Counted from the stretch's first letter, positions 34,907 to 45,360 are shown. The stretch is DNA of 64,000 nt from Pascua guehoae (GCA_001600415.1 BCJX01000007.1:652032-716031); one strand, 5' to 3'. Made by a program: numbers and translations. The notes: generated by a model from the letters alone, not told the origin.

Positions 34907-37180
34907 ATGTCCCGCGCTGCTCGCTCTGTGAGCGCCTCGCTCGCCAACCGAGCCCTTCCTCGCGACACTCCGTCGCTCAACCCCACCGGCACCACTGCCG
35001 ACAACAACGGCCCCGAGCCAAACACCGCCGGCCCTCTGCCAACCCACGCCGACGACCACCCCACCCCGCTCGGCCACCATCGCGACCCGGACAGTCCACC
35101 GCGCAGGTTTGACCGCCGTGGCAAGCACGCGGTGCGCGGTGCCCCCGTGCGCGACCCACCCGGCTCTCGCGATGCCGACGTCCGCCGCCAACAGTCGGCT
35201 AACACTGTTCACGCTCGCACGCAGGCCCGCAGCGAGCCCACCAAGGACGACATCTGCCGCCAACAGTCGGCCAAGACTGTGTACGCTCGCGCACCCACCC
35301 GCGCCGAGCGCCCCAAGGACGACATCCGCCCCCAGCAGTGGGCCAACACTGCAACCCACGGTGCCGAGGTGCGCGCACGTCGCGTCGAGGCGATCCGCAA
35401 CCGCTTGCCGCCGGGATCCTACTACGGCGCTGGCGCCGCCGCAACCACCTCGGCGGCACACAACAAGGACGACCGCCGCGGCCGGCAGCCCGCTATCGCT
35501 GCCACCACCTATCAGCTCCCCTGGCCCGTTCCTTTTGCGGCTGGGGTTCCGTCGCTGGCCCGAGACTGGCACGCCCTCGCCCACGGCCCTCCCATGTCGG
35601 TCGCCGAGGCGATTGCCATTGGTGAGAAGGAGAAGAGAGCCCGCGTCGACAGGTCACGCTCGGCCAACGGCAAGACTGTGCCTTCGCTGCCGTCACTGCC
35701 CGCCCACCCCAACAACTCGCAGGCGTACGAGCACGCGACGGGGACGTCGAACAAGCAGCGCACGACCCTCGTCCCACCCGCCCCCGTCCGCACCATGCCC
35801 GCTGTCCCGCACGGCGTACCAGTGCGCGCCAGCGATCGCTCGCATCGCAGCGCCTCTCCCGCCAGTCGCTGGTCTGCCGTCGTTGTCGCTCCGCCCGCAA
35901 TGGGCCTCCCCAACACCGTCTCCTTTTCGGTGCTGCCCGGCGCCAGCCAGCATGCCTCGGCCGCGTCATCGTCTCGCGCGCCCACGACAGCGCTCACGCC
36001 GTCCGAGCGCGATCTGGTGCGCCGACAGCGCCAGCGCGGCTCCAAGGCCAAGGCGGTGGGCGATCAAGTCGTGCAGCGTGCGCGCATCAACGACAGCTTC
36101 ACCGAGGTGAGGCTGTCGTTTTATCTCGACCGCAAGATCCTCGGCGAGAAGGGCGAGACGTTGCACGAGGAGCGCATCCCGGTTCACCCGGCCAAGGCGG
36201 GCCCCATTCGGCCACACCGCTCGGGGTACTCCTACTGGAAGGAGAACCACCCCGAGCAGTACGAGGAGGCGCTCCAGGCGCACAAGGCGGCACGACGGGC
36301 TGCTCGGCGCGCGGCTCGCCAAGCTGCTCGACGCCGGATCGCTTCTGCTTCCACTCCTGCTCCCGTTGCCGCTCCCGCCCTCGGCTTCCCCGCCGTCCCT
36401 CCCGCTCCCACGACGCCATTCCCGGCGGCTCCGGAGAGCACGGCCTCAACCCCAACCCACCTCGTCGACATCGGCGAGAACGAGGCCGTCAACTCTACCA
36501 GCGCTTCGGGGCCAAGCAAGGTCTCCACGCCTCGATCTCTCCGCGTCATCGCCGAGGACATTGCCGACAAGTTCATCTTTCTCGAGGGGACAGCACGAAC
36601 GACTGAGTCGCCCCACTTCGAGCTCCCCCAGAGTCTCCAGCCGCTTCCCAAGACAGCGGACACAAAGGACCGCCTGATCCGCGCCGTCAAGCGCTTGACT
36701 GTCCTCACTCGAGCCCACGCGCATGCCAACGACCTTGTCGACCGCACTGGCCGCTACCTCGAGGCCATGTACCTTCCCGCCACTGTTCGGGACGACCTGC
36801 GCGGAAAGCGCGACATCTACCGCTTGGAAGTAGAGGGTATCGGAGAGAAGTTGGCAGAGCAGGCCCGTGAAGTCTGTGAGCTGCAAGCAAGTTTGTCGGA
36901 GAAAAGGAAGTGGTTCCATCCCTGGACCGTGAAGTCCCTCACGTCGAAAGGCGAGAAGGAGGGGAGCAGCGTGCCTCAAGCCTTTGTGACTGGCATTGCT
37001 GGTGCACCATGGGGTCAGTGTGGCGGCCCACTCACCTTCATTTCCACCACTGGCCACCTGAGCATCAAGGCGCGCTCATACGGCGAGCGTCTTGTTACCA
37101 CCGAGGTCAACATTGATGGACAGTGGAGGGCGGCGACCTACGTCTCAGAGCGAGAGTCCTGGGAGCTGGAGCGTGTATAG
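34907..37180 (+). CDS. Array family gene 1 (uncharacterised, disordered N-terminus + conserved C-terminal module)
   Basis: Single exon; the start at 34907 (MSRAARSVSASL) is preferred because the open frame further upstream runs through the minisatellite. 757 residues. The N-terminal part carries three to four copies of a K-D-D motif spaced about 22-60 residues (TKDDICRQQSAKT, PKDDIRPQQWANT, NKDDRRGRQPA). Residues about 420-490 include IRPHRSGYSYWKENHPEQYE and an Ala/Arg helix. The C-terminal module starts TKDRLIRAVKRLTVLTRAHAH, is helical for about 100 residues, and ends FVTGIAGAPWGQCGGPLTF ... DGQWRAATYVSERESWELE. No signal peptide, membrane segment or catalytic motif. Followed by the shared 3' block at 37261. 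Function unknown. Confidence 0.85.
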   Translation: MSRAARSVSASLANRALPRDTPSLNPTGTTADNNGPEPNTAGPLPTHADDHPTPLGHHRDPDSPPRRFDRRGKHAVRGAPVRDPPGSRDADVRRQQSANTVHARTQARSEPTKDDICRQQSAKTVYARAPTRAERPKDDIRPQQWANTATHGAEVRARRVEAIRNRLPPGSYYGAGAAATTSAAHNKDDRRGRQPAIAATTYQLPWPVPFAAGVPSLARDWHALAHGPPMSVAEAIAIGEKEKRARVDRSRSANGKTVPSLPSLPAHPNNSQAYEHATGTSNKQRTTLVPPAPVRTMPAVPHGVPVRASDRSHRSASPASRWSAVVVAPPAMGLPNTVSFSVLPGASQHASAASSSRAPTTALTPSERDLVRRQRQRGSKAKAVGDQVVQRARINDSFTEVRLSFYLDRKILGEKGETLHEERIPVHPAKAGPIRPHRSGYSYWKENHPEQYEEALQAHKAARRAARRAARQAARRRIASASTPAPVAAPALGFPAVPPAPTTPFPAAPESTASTPTHLVDIGENEAVNSTSASGPSKVSTPRSLRVIAEDIADKFIFLEGTARTTESPHFELPQSLQPLPKTADTKDRLIRAVKRLTVLTRAHAHANDLVDRTGRYLEAMYLPATVRDDLRGKRDIYRLEVEGIGEKLAEQAREVCELQASLSEKRKWFHPWTVKSLTSKGEKEGSSVPQAFVTGIAGAPWGQCGGPLTFISTTGHLSIKARSYGERLVTTEVNIDGQWRAATYVSERESWELERV

Positions 37181-37260
37181 AAGAGCGCAAAGGATCACGT
37201 CTCTAGTAGCAGGTCTGCATGCATGTTGTTAGTTTGCCGTATCGATGCCTATTGATTGCG

Positions 37261-37325
37261 CTCAGTAGTTTGTCCATTGTCGTTGTCAGATCACCATTGT
37301 CAATCAAACCCGTAGTCTCCTCTGC
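37261..37325 (+). repeat. Array 3' flank block, copy 1
   Basis: Begins CTCAGTAGTTTGTCCATTGT and continues CGTTGTCAGATCACCATTGT to CAATCAAACCCGTAGTCTCC. The same order of motifs recurs after the other array units. Confidence 0.85.
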
Positions 37326-37336
37326 CCACGTCGGCG

Positions 37337-37839
37337 GACAACAAGTTTCGCCTTGTCCGTGCGGTGAAACGTCTTGCCGTTCTCACGCGCGCACAAACAC
37401 ATGCCAACGAGCCTCTCCAACGGAGCCAACTTTGCCTCGACCGCGCGACACTGCCCAAGTCTGTACGCAGCGACCTCCGCGGCAACCTCGACATCTACCG
37501 GCTCGAGAGAGAGTGCATTGCGCAGAAGATCGCCCACCAGGCCGACAAGATCCACGAGCTCCAGGCGACCCTCTCGGCTTCGCGCAAGTGGTACCACGCC
37601 TGGACGGTGAAGGGCTTGTCTGCCGCCAAGGTGGCCGCGAGTTTTGTGTCTGCTATTGCCGGCGGGCCCTGGGGTCAGTGTGGGTCTCCACTCACGTTCG
37701 TCGCTGGCGGCGGCAAGTTGCGCATCAAGGCGCGCAGCTATGGCGAGAAGCTGGTCACGGCCCAGCTCCTGGTCCGCGGACGTGGCAGGAGGCGGAATAC
37801 GTGCCAGATAGGAAGCTGTGGGTCCCGGCGAGACAATAG
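37337..37839 (+). pseudogene. Array family gene 2: C-terminal module only, frameshifted
   Basis: Begins DNKFRLVRAVKRLAVLTRAQ and runs through DLRGNLDIYRLERECIAQKI to FVSAIAGGPWGQCGSPLTF and IKARSYGEKLVTAQLLVRG, close to array gene 1. Near 37783 the frame slips: the continuation WQEAEYVPDRKLWVPARQ lies in another frame and stops at 37839. The N-terminal half is absent, and there is no plausible start codon. It begins right after the 3' flank block of gene 1. A truncated, broken duplicate. Confidence 0.85.
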
Positions 37840-37995
37840 TAGGGGCACATAGTGGGAGATGCATTGTCATGTAGTCAAGTGGTGTCAAGATACCTTCACC
37901 GGATCTTACCGTCTCAGAGCGCAGCAAGTCGTGTAGTTTTATTGTTCGACTATGCACCCAACTTGGTGTGCCGTTACAACACCTGTTGATTCTGT

Positions 37996-38040
37996 GAGGT
38001 TGTTCATTGTCGTTGAAACTCGTCGTCTCAACGTCGGTTT
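37996..38040 (+). repeat. Array 3' flank block, copy 2
   Basis: GAGGTTGTTCATTGTCGTTG then AACTCGTCGTCTCAACGTCG. A shortened version of the block, lacking the central part. Confidence 0.8.
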
Positions 38041-38331
38041 GGCATCATGCTATGTTAGATGAGTGTGCTCTTGTCCGGAACCAAAGTCCAAACTCAAACA
38101 CGAATGAAGCGTGATCCGCAGTGTTCAACAACATGACAACAGGCTTCGGGTGAGAAAGCCGCACATGGCCCCGGCTGCACAGTCAACCCAACCTGCTTGT
38201 AACCGTCCCCGTACCGTCGTTCCAGCTCCAACCGCTCGTTAAGCCCAGTTCTCATCCGCCGTCGCCAGCAACGCCGAGGAACACTTCACCGCCGCCTCAG
38301 CTGTAAGCCACGGCATGCACCACCAGCTGTC

Positions 38332-38421
38332 AGATTGCTTTTGCTGGTTGCCTGTAGAGCTCGCGTTCGCCCCCCTCGCAGTTATCGCTTCTCTCTCTAC
38401 AGCCCACCAAAGTGCGCCCGT
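38332..38421 (+). repeat. Array leader block, copy B
   Basis: Starts GATTGCTTTTGCTGGTTGCC and ends CCAAAGTGCGCCCGTTAATG. Aligns with 39424-39540 and, more weakly, 44284-44400. Here it runs in frame into the pseudogene that follows. Confidence 0.8.
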
Positions 38422-39015
38422 TAATGACGACGGCGGCCGGCTCGTGTACGATGTGGTGAATCGTACTCGGGTCTCAGCGAAAGAAGCGGGCCAGATCAGG
38501 CCGCACCCCTCCGGCTACTCTTACTGGAAGCAGAACAACCCAGAGGAGTACGAGGCTGCCCGTCGCGCACACAAGGCATCTCGTCGTACTGCCACTGCGG
38601 CTGCTCCTGCCTGCTCCTGCCACCACTGCCCCTGCCACTGCCCCTGCCACTGCCTATGGCTCATCCCGCCGTTGCTGCCCCATCTGGCGCACCTACCCTC
38701 CGCCGCCACCGACCCCGTTCCCAGACTTTCCCGAAGTCCACAGTGACCTGCAAGGCCGGTGGGATATTCACAAAGGGCTTGACGGCCAAGGGGGCAGAGG
38801 GGGCCAAAGTTGCCCAGAACTTTGTCACTGGACTTGCAGGCGGTCCTTGGGGGCAGTGCGGCGCACCGCTGATCTTCCTCTCGGCGGGAAACGAGACGCG
38901 CGTCACGGCACGGAACCGGGGCCGTATGATTAACGTCGAGTTCAACTTCACTGGCAAGTCGCAGCAAGCACGTTACTTTGAAGAGCGGTGGTCATGGGAG
39001 CTGGAGCGGGATTAG
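38339..39015 (+). pseudogene. Array family gene 3: internally deleted and frameshifted copy
   Basis: The first part includes AGQIRPHPSGYSYWKQNNPE EYE followed by an Ala/Arg run, the counterpart of IRPHRSGYSYWKENHPEQYE in gene 1. After a Cys/His-coding low-complexity stretch (38600-38660) the frame changes, and the final part from about 38800 is FVTGLAGGPWGQCGAPLIF ending WSWELERD at 39015. The long helical segment between them is missing. Splicing could in principle join the two frames, but no good GT-AG pair is obvious and the deletion removes half of the module. I consider it a pseudogene; the 5' limit is uncertain. Confidence 0.75.
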
Positions 39016-39180
39016 TAGAAAGGCCTTTCATATGTCATAGCAGCTCTATGCAGTTCAGTTTCTCAAATATCTCTTGACTCATCGTGCCCGTGTTGCAGCG
39101 TATCAGGCATGCAGATCAGTGATTCGAACATGTGCCTAAATTAATGTACCCAAATTACTGTGTCCGTCACAAAGTCTCTC

Positions 39181-39255
39181 GATTGTGTTAGGTTGTCCAT
39201 CATCGTTGTGGTCAGATCACAACCGTCAATCAAGCTCGTCGTCTCAATATTGCTT
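39181..39255 (+). repeat. Array 3' flank block, copy 3
   Basis: GATTGTGTTAGGTTGTCCAT, then GTGGTCAGATCACAACCGTC and AATCAAGCTCGTCGTCTCAA. Follows array gene 3. Confidence 0.85.
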
Positions 39256-39423
39256 TGACAGCAGGCCGTGCCAGATGCGAGTCGTGGCTTCCTCCTTGTC
39301 CACTTCACCGCCGTCTCAGTAACGGTCAAATGACAGGATTGAACTCGCCGTCGCAGTTTTTGCCCGCTCGTCAGACGAATGTGCGTGCAAGGCGGTGCGC
39401 GCGCCACTGCATGCTCTGCTAGA

Positions 39424-39540
39424 CTGCGTTTGCTGTTGTCTGGGGGCTCGCCTTGGCCACCCTCGCAGTCGTCGCTTCTGTCGCTACAGCCGCGAGCGAC
39501 GTGCCGACCACCAAAGTGCCTCCGTTAATGATGCGGCATT
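39424..39540 (+). repeat. Array leader block, copy A
   Basis: Starts GACTGCGTTTGCTGTTGTCT and ends AAAGTGCCTCCGTTAATGAT, roughly three quarters identical by eye to copy B. One frame reads hydrophobic (LALATLAVVASVATA) like a signal peptide, but no start codon or gene continues from it. Confidence 0.8.
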
Positions 39541-39780
39541 TTCCACCGTTGCAAAACACAAAACGCTTTTGGGAAACGGCACGTCGGTAGGCGCGCCAGA
39601 CCATGCAACCCCAACCCACCGACGAGTAAACCAAAACAAATCAGGTGCGATCGGAAAAGGGTCATGCTTGTTCGTCCACCCGCGCAGTGCTCGGCAGGTC
39701 ATTAGGCGGTGAGGAGCATGAGTAGCCGGTGTTGCAGCCGACACGCCGACGGCCTGCCTCGATGTGACGGGTCCTGTACA

Positions 39781-39840
39781 CACCCACACCCACACTCACA
39801 CCCACACCCACACCCACACCCACACCCACACCCACACCCG
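39781..39840 (+). repeat. (CCCACA)n hexamer repeat
   Basis: About ten copies of CCCACA/CACCCA. Short and internal; I do not take it as a telomere. Confidence 0.95.
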
Positions 39841-39841
39841 C

Positions 39842-40160
39842 TCACCAGGTCATTCAACTGCTCCCAGGAGCTAGGCAGAGCCCATCAGGGAGTCGCATAG
39901 TGGCATGCGACTGGCATGTGACTGGTCTCCTGCTCACTCACGCAACGCCAGGCCACTGCTCCCAGGCAGAACCGACCAGGCAGTCGCACAGAAGCATGCA
40001 ACTTGTCCCCTCCTCACTCACGCAACGCTGTGCCAGTGCTCCCAGGCAGAACCGACGGGGCGGTCGCACACATGCCTGCGACTTGTCTCGTACGCTAACC
40101 ACGGCCATTCCACTGCCGCCAGGCAAAGCCAGCTGAGGCAGCGGCAGAGAGGCATGTGGT
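39842..40160 (+). repeat. About 80-bp tandem minisatellite, 3-4 units
   Basis: Units share CTCACTCACGCAACGC, CTCCCAGGCAGAACCGAC and a GTCGCACA...GACTTGTC ending; clear copies at about 39935-40015 and 40015-40095, with diverged ones before and after. Confidence 0.85.
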
Positions 40161-40387
40161 GTACGAGCAGGGCACCGCACGAGGCTGTACAGCTGCCCAG
40201 GGTACGAGCAGGGCACCACAGGGCCTCCGCAGGGCACCGCGAGACTCGAGTGAAGTAAATTGGGTGCGAGAGATTAGTGGAACGGCTGCCCTGGATGTCA
40301 CCTGCCTGCCCGATGCCCGAACTGGCGGAATGCCTGTGCCCGTACAGTGTTTGACAAGGGTTTTGGCCCATGAGCCCACGGCGCGCG

Positions 40388-40393
40388 ACGCGT
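40388..40393. promoter_or_regulatory. ACGCGT box upstream of array gene 4
   Basis: Part of GCGCGACGCGTCCAAA, about 320 bases before the start. The same GCGCGACGCGTCCA is found upstream of array genes 5 and 6. About 125 bases earlier all three also have GTGCGAG(A/G)GATT. Confidence 0.5.
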
Positions 40394-40715
40394 CCAAAGT
40401 GTCAAGACACATACACCCACACACACCCAAGGCACGAGAGCCAAGGAAATTCCAACATCACTCACCATCGCGAATGTCGTCCAAACCAACCAATGGGTAG
40501 GATTCTGTTGTCAGATGTGGTTTGACAGTTAGCACTAGTCGCTGTGGAGCTGTACCGCCTCACCTGCCAGAAGCCAGATGCACTAACGTGCTGGGAACCG
40601 CCTGACAGCCCCCGTCGCTGGCACCCCCCCCCAGGCGTGAAGTTTTTAAGCGAGCTCACCACCCCATCTCTTCTTTCTTCTTCATCATATCTTACAGTAA
40701 AAGTCGAGCTGTACC

Positions 40716-42485
40716 ATGTCGACCGCTTGCTGTGCTGCCGGGCTCGCCGTGTCGAGCCCGTCTCTCCCTGGCCGCCTGGCCATTGTCACCGGTGAGTAGC
40801 CCCCCCCCCCCCCCCCCCCCCACTTTTTTTTTTTTTTTGTTCGCTCGCTAACGGCCAGGCTCGAAGAGCCAGAACTCCCCCCGCGACCTCGCGTCGCTCA
40901 TCAAGGACGACCGCTGCGTCCGCCAGCACGCTGAAGCTGGCACCATGGGCGCCGCCTCGACGCTGGCCCGAGGCGACCAGTGCCTCGTGGCGTCGGCGGC
41001 AGCCCCGGCGTCGCCCCCTCGCTCGCCCCCGCGCCCCCCCTCGTCGCCGCCCGCCGCGTCCTCGCCGTCGCCCCCGGTAACGCCGGGGATGCTCGAACTC
41101 GAGACCCGGCGTTACCGGGTCACCGCCGCGTCCCCGAGGTTCGCCTCGGACGAGAAGCGCCTGGAGGCGCGCCGCGAGAAGTGGGAGTTGTGGCGCCTCC
41201 TTGCGTCCACTCCCGCGTCCCCCGCCGCCGCTCTCGGCGAGAAGAGCTCGTCGCCCGCGCCGGCCGCCCACCCCGCGCACGAGTCGCCGNCGCCNCCCGC
41301 CTCGCCCGCCGCCCACACCCCGCGCTCGCCGCTCGCCGCCCCCGCCCCCGCCCACTCTCCCGCCGCGCTGGCAGCCTCTGGCTCTAGCGCGAGCGTAGCA
41401 AAGCCGTCGGCCGAAAAGGCCGACACCAAGGACCACCGCGAGGAGGAGGACTTTTCCCCTCCCCGCCCCATCATGTCGCCGCGGCGCCTCTTTGCGCCGC
41501 GCTACCGCCGCTCGTCGTCGCCGTCGTCGCCGTCGCCCGCCTCGCCGTCGCCCGCCTCGCCGTCGCCCGCCTCGCCGTCGCCCTCACCGGAGGGTATGCT
41601 GGCCGCGTCGTCGTCGTTTGGTGTCCGCCCCCGCCCCGCCACCCCCCTCGCGCAGCCGGTCTTCGGCGCGCCGCGCACTCCCAGCTGGGAGTTCGTCCAG
41701 CCCCCGCCGCCCGTCGTCATTGACGACGTCTTCACGGACGCCGGTGCCAACGACGGCGCGCACGACGTCCCCGGCGGCGGGGACTGGGAGTTTGTCACCG
41801 GCGGTGGCAACGTCGACGCGGAGGAGGAGGAGGTCGCCGCCGAGTCGCCCGTGAGCGACGAGGCGTTTTTGTCCGAGTCGGAGTACTTGGCGCTCAAGCG
41901 CCAGCGCTCGGCGGAGTTTTTCGCCGACCTCGTGACCGAGTGTACCGCGGTCTCGTTCCTCGAGGGCGGCGTGACCGACCTCGACTTTGCTGTGGCGCGC
42001 GCGCGGTCGCGCGTTGACCACTTCGAGCTCGCGGCGCCGTCGTCCCCCGTCTCGCTTGGCCCCACGCCAGCCGCCACCACCCCGCCCACCCCCACCGCGC
42101 CCGCCGCCGCCGCCGCCGCCACCCCGCCCCGCCCCATCACACCTTTCGGGCCGTACCGGCAGTGGGTGCCCACGCCCGCGCTGCCGCCTTTCGGCAACGG
42201 GCAGGCGAGCGGAGAGGAGGAGGAGGAGAAGGCCGAGCAGGGCGAGTCTGCCGCGGCGCCGACGACGGCCGAGCCGAGCGCCAAGGCCTCCGACACGTAC
42301 CTCGCCAACGACGGCGAGGAGGAGGCTGGAAGCGTCGAGGCCGCGCCCGAGGCGTCTGCCGTGGACGAGCCCGAGCCATGGCACACGGGCCCCCGCCGCC
42401 ACCACCACCACGGCCTCCGCGGCCTTCCGCCACCCCTCGGCGTCGCGACGACCGCGACCGAGGACGACGACGAGGAGGACGACGA

Positions 42486-42516
<31 letters not shown>

Positions 42517-43299
42517 AAGGAGGAGGAGGAGGACGACGACGAGGACACGGCCGCGTCCACCGGCACCGTCGCCAGCCCGCCCCACTGGGACTTTGTCGAC
42601 GCCGAGTCGACGGGTCCGGCGCGGGTGCGTGTCGTCGACAGCGAGGACGAGTACGTGTGGATCGATGCTGGTGCCGACGTGGATGACGGTGAAACCGTCG
42701 TCCCGGAGGACGACGCGGACTTCCGCATGGGGTTGGTGTTCGCGCCGATTGGCGCGGGCCAAGACCCGGTGGCCCAGCTGGAGCGTGCCCAGGTGCGGTA
42801 CGCGTACTGCCTTCGTGTCGTGGATGCCGCGGAGGCCATCCACGCCGAGGGCAGCGACGAGCTGTACCTGGCGCGCGTCCCGCTGGACGCCTACTGCGAC
42901 CTCGCCGAGCGGCACGCGGCGTTTGGTCGCCACGTCGAGGCCCTCCAGGGGACTGCCGAGAGCTGGCGCGGCTACGTCGCGCAACTCGCCAAGGCGGTCC
43001 CTTGGTACAAGCGGTGGCAGGTGCCGCTTGCAAAGGCCAAGGCGAACAAGGTGGCCGGCGACATCCCCCGCGGTGTCGTCGAGGCCATGTGCGGCCGTAT
43101 GTGGTCCAACTCGGTCGGCGGGGCGTCGGTCTTTGGCAACGATGCCAATGTCCGCGTCACCGCCACCGACACTGACCGCTGCGGCCGTGGCCTCATCGTC
43201 GTGGAGGGGCGCATCGGGGAGGACGAGTGGGTGCCGCTCGGTGACGACGACGAGTGGGTGCCGACCGCCGAGGGCAGGATGCGCCACGCGGTCGTGTGA
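40716..43299 (+). CDS. Array family gene 4 (uncharacterised)
   Basis: Two exons, 40716-40791 and 40859-43299, 838 residues; the first codes MSTACCAAGLAVSSP. Exon 2 starts at a phase-1 junction with the K-D-D element (LIKDDRCVRQHAEAG), the same layout as the duplicated exons of gene 6. Two unknown bases occur at 41290 and 41295. The middle is Ser/Pro/Ala and Asp/Glu-rich (S-P-A-S-P repeats at 41515-41585; Asp/Glu tract at 42460-42545). Two similar segments, W-E-F-V and W-D-F-V(D), punctuate it. The C-terminal module runs from KDPVAQLERAQVRYAYCLRV to IPRGVVEAMCGRMWS and EDEWVPLGDDDEWVP, closest to gene 6. No known domain; probably soluble. Confidence 0.85.
40800..40838 (+). repeat. C22 and T15 runs inside intron 1 of array gene 4
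   Basis: The 67-nt intron (40792-40858) is mostly a C22 run and a T15 run before GCTAAC and the CCAG acceptor. The T run may act as an extended polypyrimidine tract. Confidence 0.95.
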
Positions 43300-43396
43300 G
43301 GAGGAGGGCATGGGAAGGGGTGGGAGGTTTTTTTGTTGTTGTTTTTTTTAATGAAATCATGATGTCGTGACGACCAAGAGCCTGTTGCAAGCTTGC

Positions 43397-43470
43397 ATGT
43401 TGTTAGTAGTTTGTCCATCGTCCTTGTCAGATCAACATCGCCAGTAAGCTCGTCATCTCAACGTCCGTTA
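43397..43470 (+). repeat. Array 3' flank block, copy 4
   Basis: ATGTTGTTAGTAGTTTGTCC, ATCGTCCTTGTCAGATCAAC, then AAGCTCGTCATCTCAACGTC. The most complete copy. Confidence 0.85.
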
Positions 43471-43522
43471 AACCACACAGCATACAGGCATGTCTGGAAA
43501 ATTTGTAAGACTGCTACGCGCT

Positions 43523-43565
43523 CGAGCCTCACTGTGGCAGTCTCATGACTTTTCGAGCGCACCTG
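43523..43565. mobile_element. Solo terminal repeat of the 28.7/30.4-kb MITE family
   Basis: GAGCCTCACTGTGGCAGTCT ... GAGCGCACCTG, followed directly by TA, matches the right end of the element at 30409-30679 (GAGCACAATGTGGCAGTCCC ... GTCGCACCTG). No partner end was found nearby. Confidence 0.65.
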
Positions 43566-44283
43566 TAGGTTGGATATCAGTACGGTGTCCGTGAAGAGTT
43601 CAGATTCAACATGCACAGCGGGAAGTGTGACCGCCACCGTCAACAAGCTCTCAGCGATAATGGACCCCTGGCACGCAGATTCTGCACATTGAGCAACGAC
43701 GACAGCTTCAGACCCATGTCCTCTGAACGCCGTGTCTCGACCCATGTCCTCTGTGCACTCGTATCCTGGTACACTCGTATTCGGTGTATACTCGTGTCCT
43801 GCTCGTATCCTCTGCAGACCTGCACTCGTGTCCTCTGTAGACTCATGTCCTCTGCAGACCTCTGTCCTTTTCAGACCTGCCACCTCTGCAGACTTGTATC
43901 CCTGTACGCTGCAGAGATCGCAGCTAACAGGCCCAGCCAGCAGCAGCACCACCCCTACACTGCCACGTGGGTCGTGGATTTATTTTATTTTATGTTATTT
44001 TGTTCGTCTCTCGGTTTGCCTCCGAATCCCTCTGTCGCAATAAGTACACATCAATCATGGCCCAGGACACATGTAAGGCGGTGTATACGTGCACTTCCAG
44101 AGCCCAACGAGCGTTCTTTCTGGACAAGGCTTGGGATGGTGTCCCGCCAAGCCGTGATGACCCATTACCAAATGCAAGCATGTCGTACAGCCTGGCTGGG
44201 TCACAAACCATTGCACCGCACTGTTAGCGGTGCGCACAGTACGTCGAGGACACGTACGCGAGCCAAACCTCGGTGACAACCAT

Positions 44284-44400
44284 AACTGCTGTTGTCTGCA
44301 AGGCTCGCTTTCGCTACCCTCGCTACCATCGCTTCTGGCATGGTTGTCGTTGCCGCCAACCAAACTGGCCCCGCTGCCAGCTTCAATAACATGGTAAATG
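44284..44400 (+). repeat. Array leader block, copy C (diverged)
   Basis: AACTGCTGTTGTCTGCAAGG CTCGCTTTCGCTACCCTCGC resembles copies A and B but is more diverged towards its end. Confidence 0.6.
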
Positions 44401-44691
44401 TAGGCGTGCAGAGCCCATAATCAGCAAAAATAACAATGTGCACGACCAAAACCAAACAAGCCAGGCGTGCCCAAGGGTCGAGTTGTGCCTGTGACATTTT
44501 GCACAGCATCGCCCTTTGGCGTTCTGGTCGCCATCGGGTCACCGTACGTCGCTGTGTCAGGTCTGCAGGGTTGGGATTAAATACGACAAGGCATGCAGGG
44601 CACCGGCCACAGACACCGGGAATAACCAAACCTGGCAAACCCGGCAAACATCGCAGACCTGGTAAGATGGTCGAGTGCAAACACGCACGCA

Positions 44692-44776
44692 GGTGCACTG
44701 GTACATTGGCACACTGGTACACCGGTACGCTGCACACTGCACACTGGTACACCGGTACACTGGTACACTGGTGCAC
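44692..44776 (+). repeat. CTGGTACACCGGTAC minisatellite
   Basis: Irregular tandem units of ACTGGTACACCGGTACAC; shares the GGTAC core with the minisatellite upstream of array gene 1. Confidence 0.9.
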
Positions 44777-44974
44777 GATGGTCAGCGTAGTCAGGCGATC
44801 AGGCATCAGAGCTGTTTGTTGAATTTCGAGCAGGGCTCCACCGGCCCCCACCGGTCCCCAGACCGAACCTGCCGGACCCCGCTGGGTGCGAGAGATTAGT
44901 ACCAAATCGTCCCTAAATGTCAGCCGCCCCCGATTACGCAGATTGCCTGTGCTTGTGCAGGGTCTGGGCGCGCG

Positions 44975-44980
44975 ACGCGT
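44975..44980. promoter_or_regulatory. ACGCGT box upstream of array gene 5
   Basis: In GCGCGACGCGTCCACA, about 570 bases before the start; GGGTGCGAGAGATTAGT lies about 90 bases earlier and is identical to the sequence at about 40260 upstream of gene 4. Confidence 0.5.
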
Positions 44981-45287
44981 CCACATTGCGCAGATATTCA
45001 GGCACCATCGCTGCCGCCATTGCCCAACTTGCACAACCACTGCTCAACCCCGCCCAACCACGACAAACGTACCGCTCAGCATCCAGAAAATCGTCTTATG
45101 CGCGTGGTCCACAGTCGCAACGGTGCGGAGTGTCTGCATACGTGTGCGGCCTGTCTCGGGCTGCCAGTCAGCACTCGCTCGGCAGGCGCCTGCCTTTTGC
45201 CCGGCTGCTCCACCTCCACCTACCACCAGACTCAGACTCAGGTCCGTCCCATGGGCATTTCCACCATTGCGTTCCCCCCAGTCAGAT

Positions 45288-45360
45288 CGTTAGCGCCGTC
45301 TGCTGCGCAGCGGCACGTCAGACCTACCTCTCTTTGTCTCCCTCTGCTCTGATGCATGCT
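45288..45360 (+). promoter_or_regulatory. Conserved upstream block shared with array gene 6
   Basis: CGTTAGCGCCGTCTGCTGCG then CAGCGGCACGTCAGA and CTCTGCTCTGATGCATG; almost identical in order and spacing to 48588-48660. May be promoter sequence preserved by selection or by recent duplication. Confidence 0.7.

Noticed and set aside
39781..39840. (CCCACA)n run as an internal telomeric tract
   Set aside because: Short, impure, flanked by other minisatellites, and not the TTAGGG-type repeat expected in most basidiomycetes.
41502..43311. Long minus-strand open frames opposite array gene 4 (up to 575 codons)
   Set aside because: They are shadows of GC-rich, Asp/Glu- and Ser-rich coding sequence, with Arg/Leu/Val-rich low-complexity translations and no family signature.
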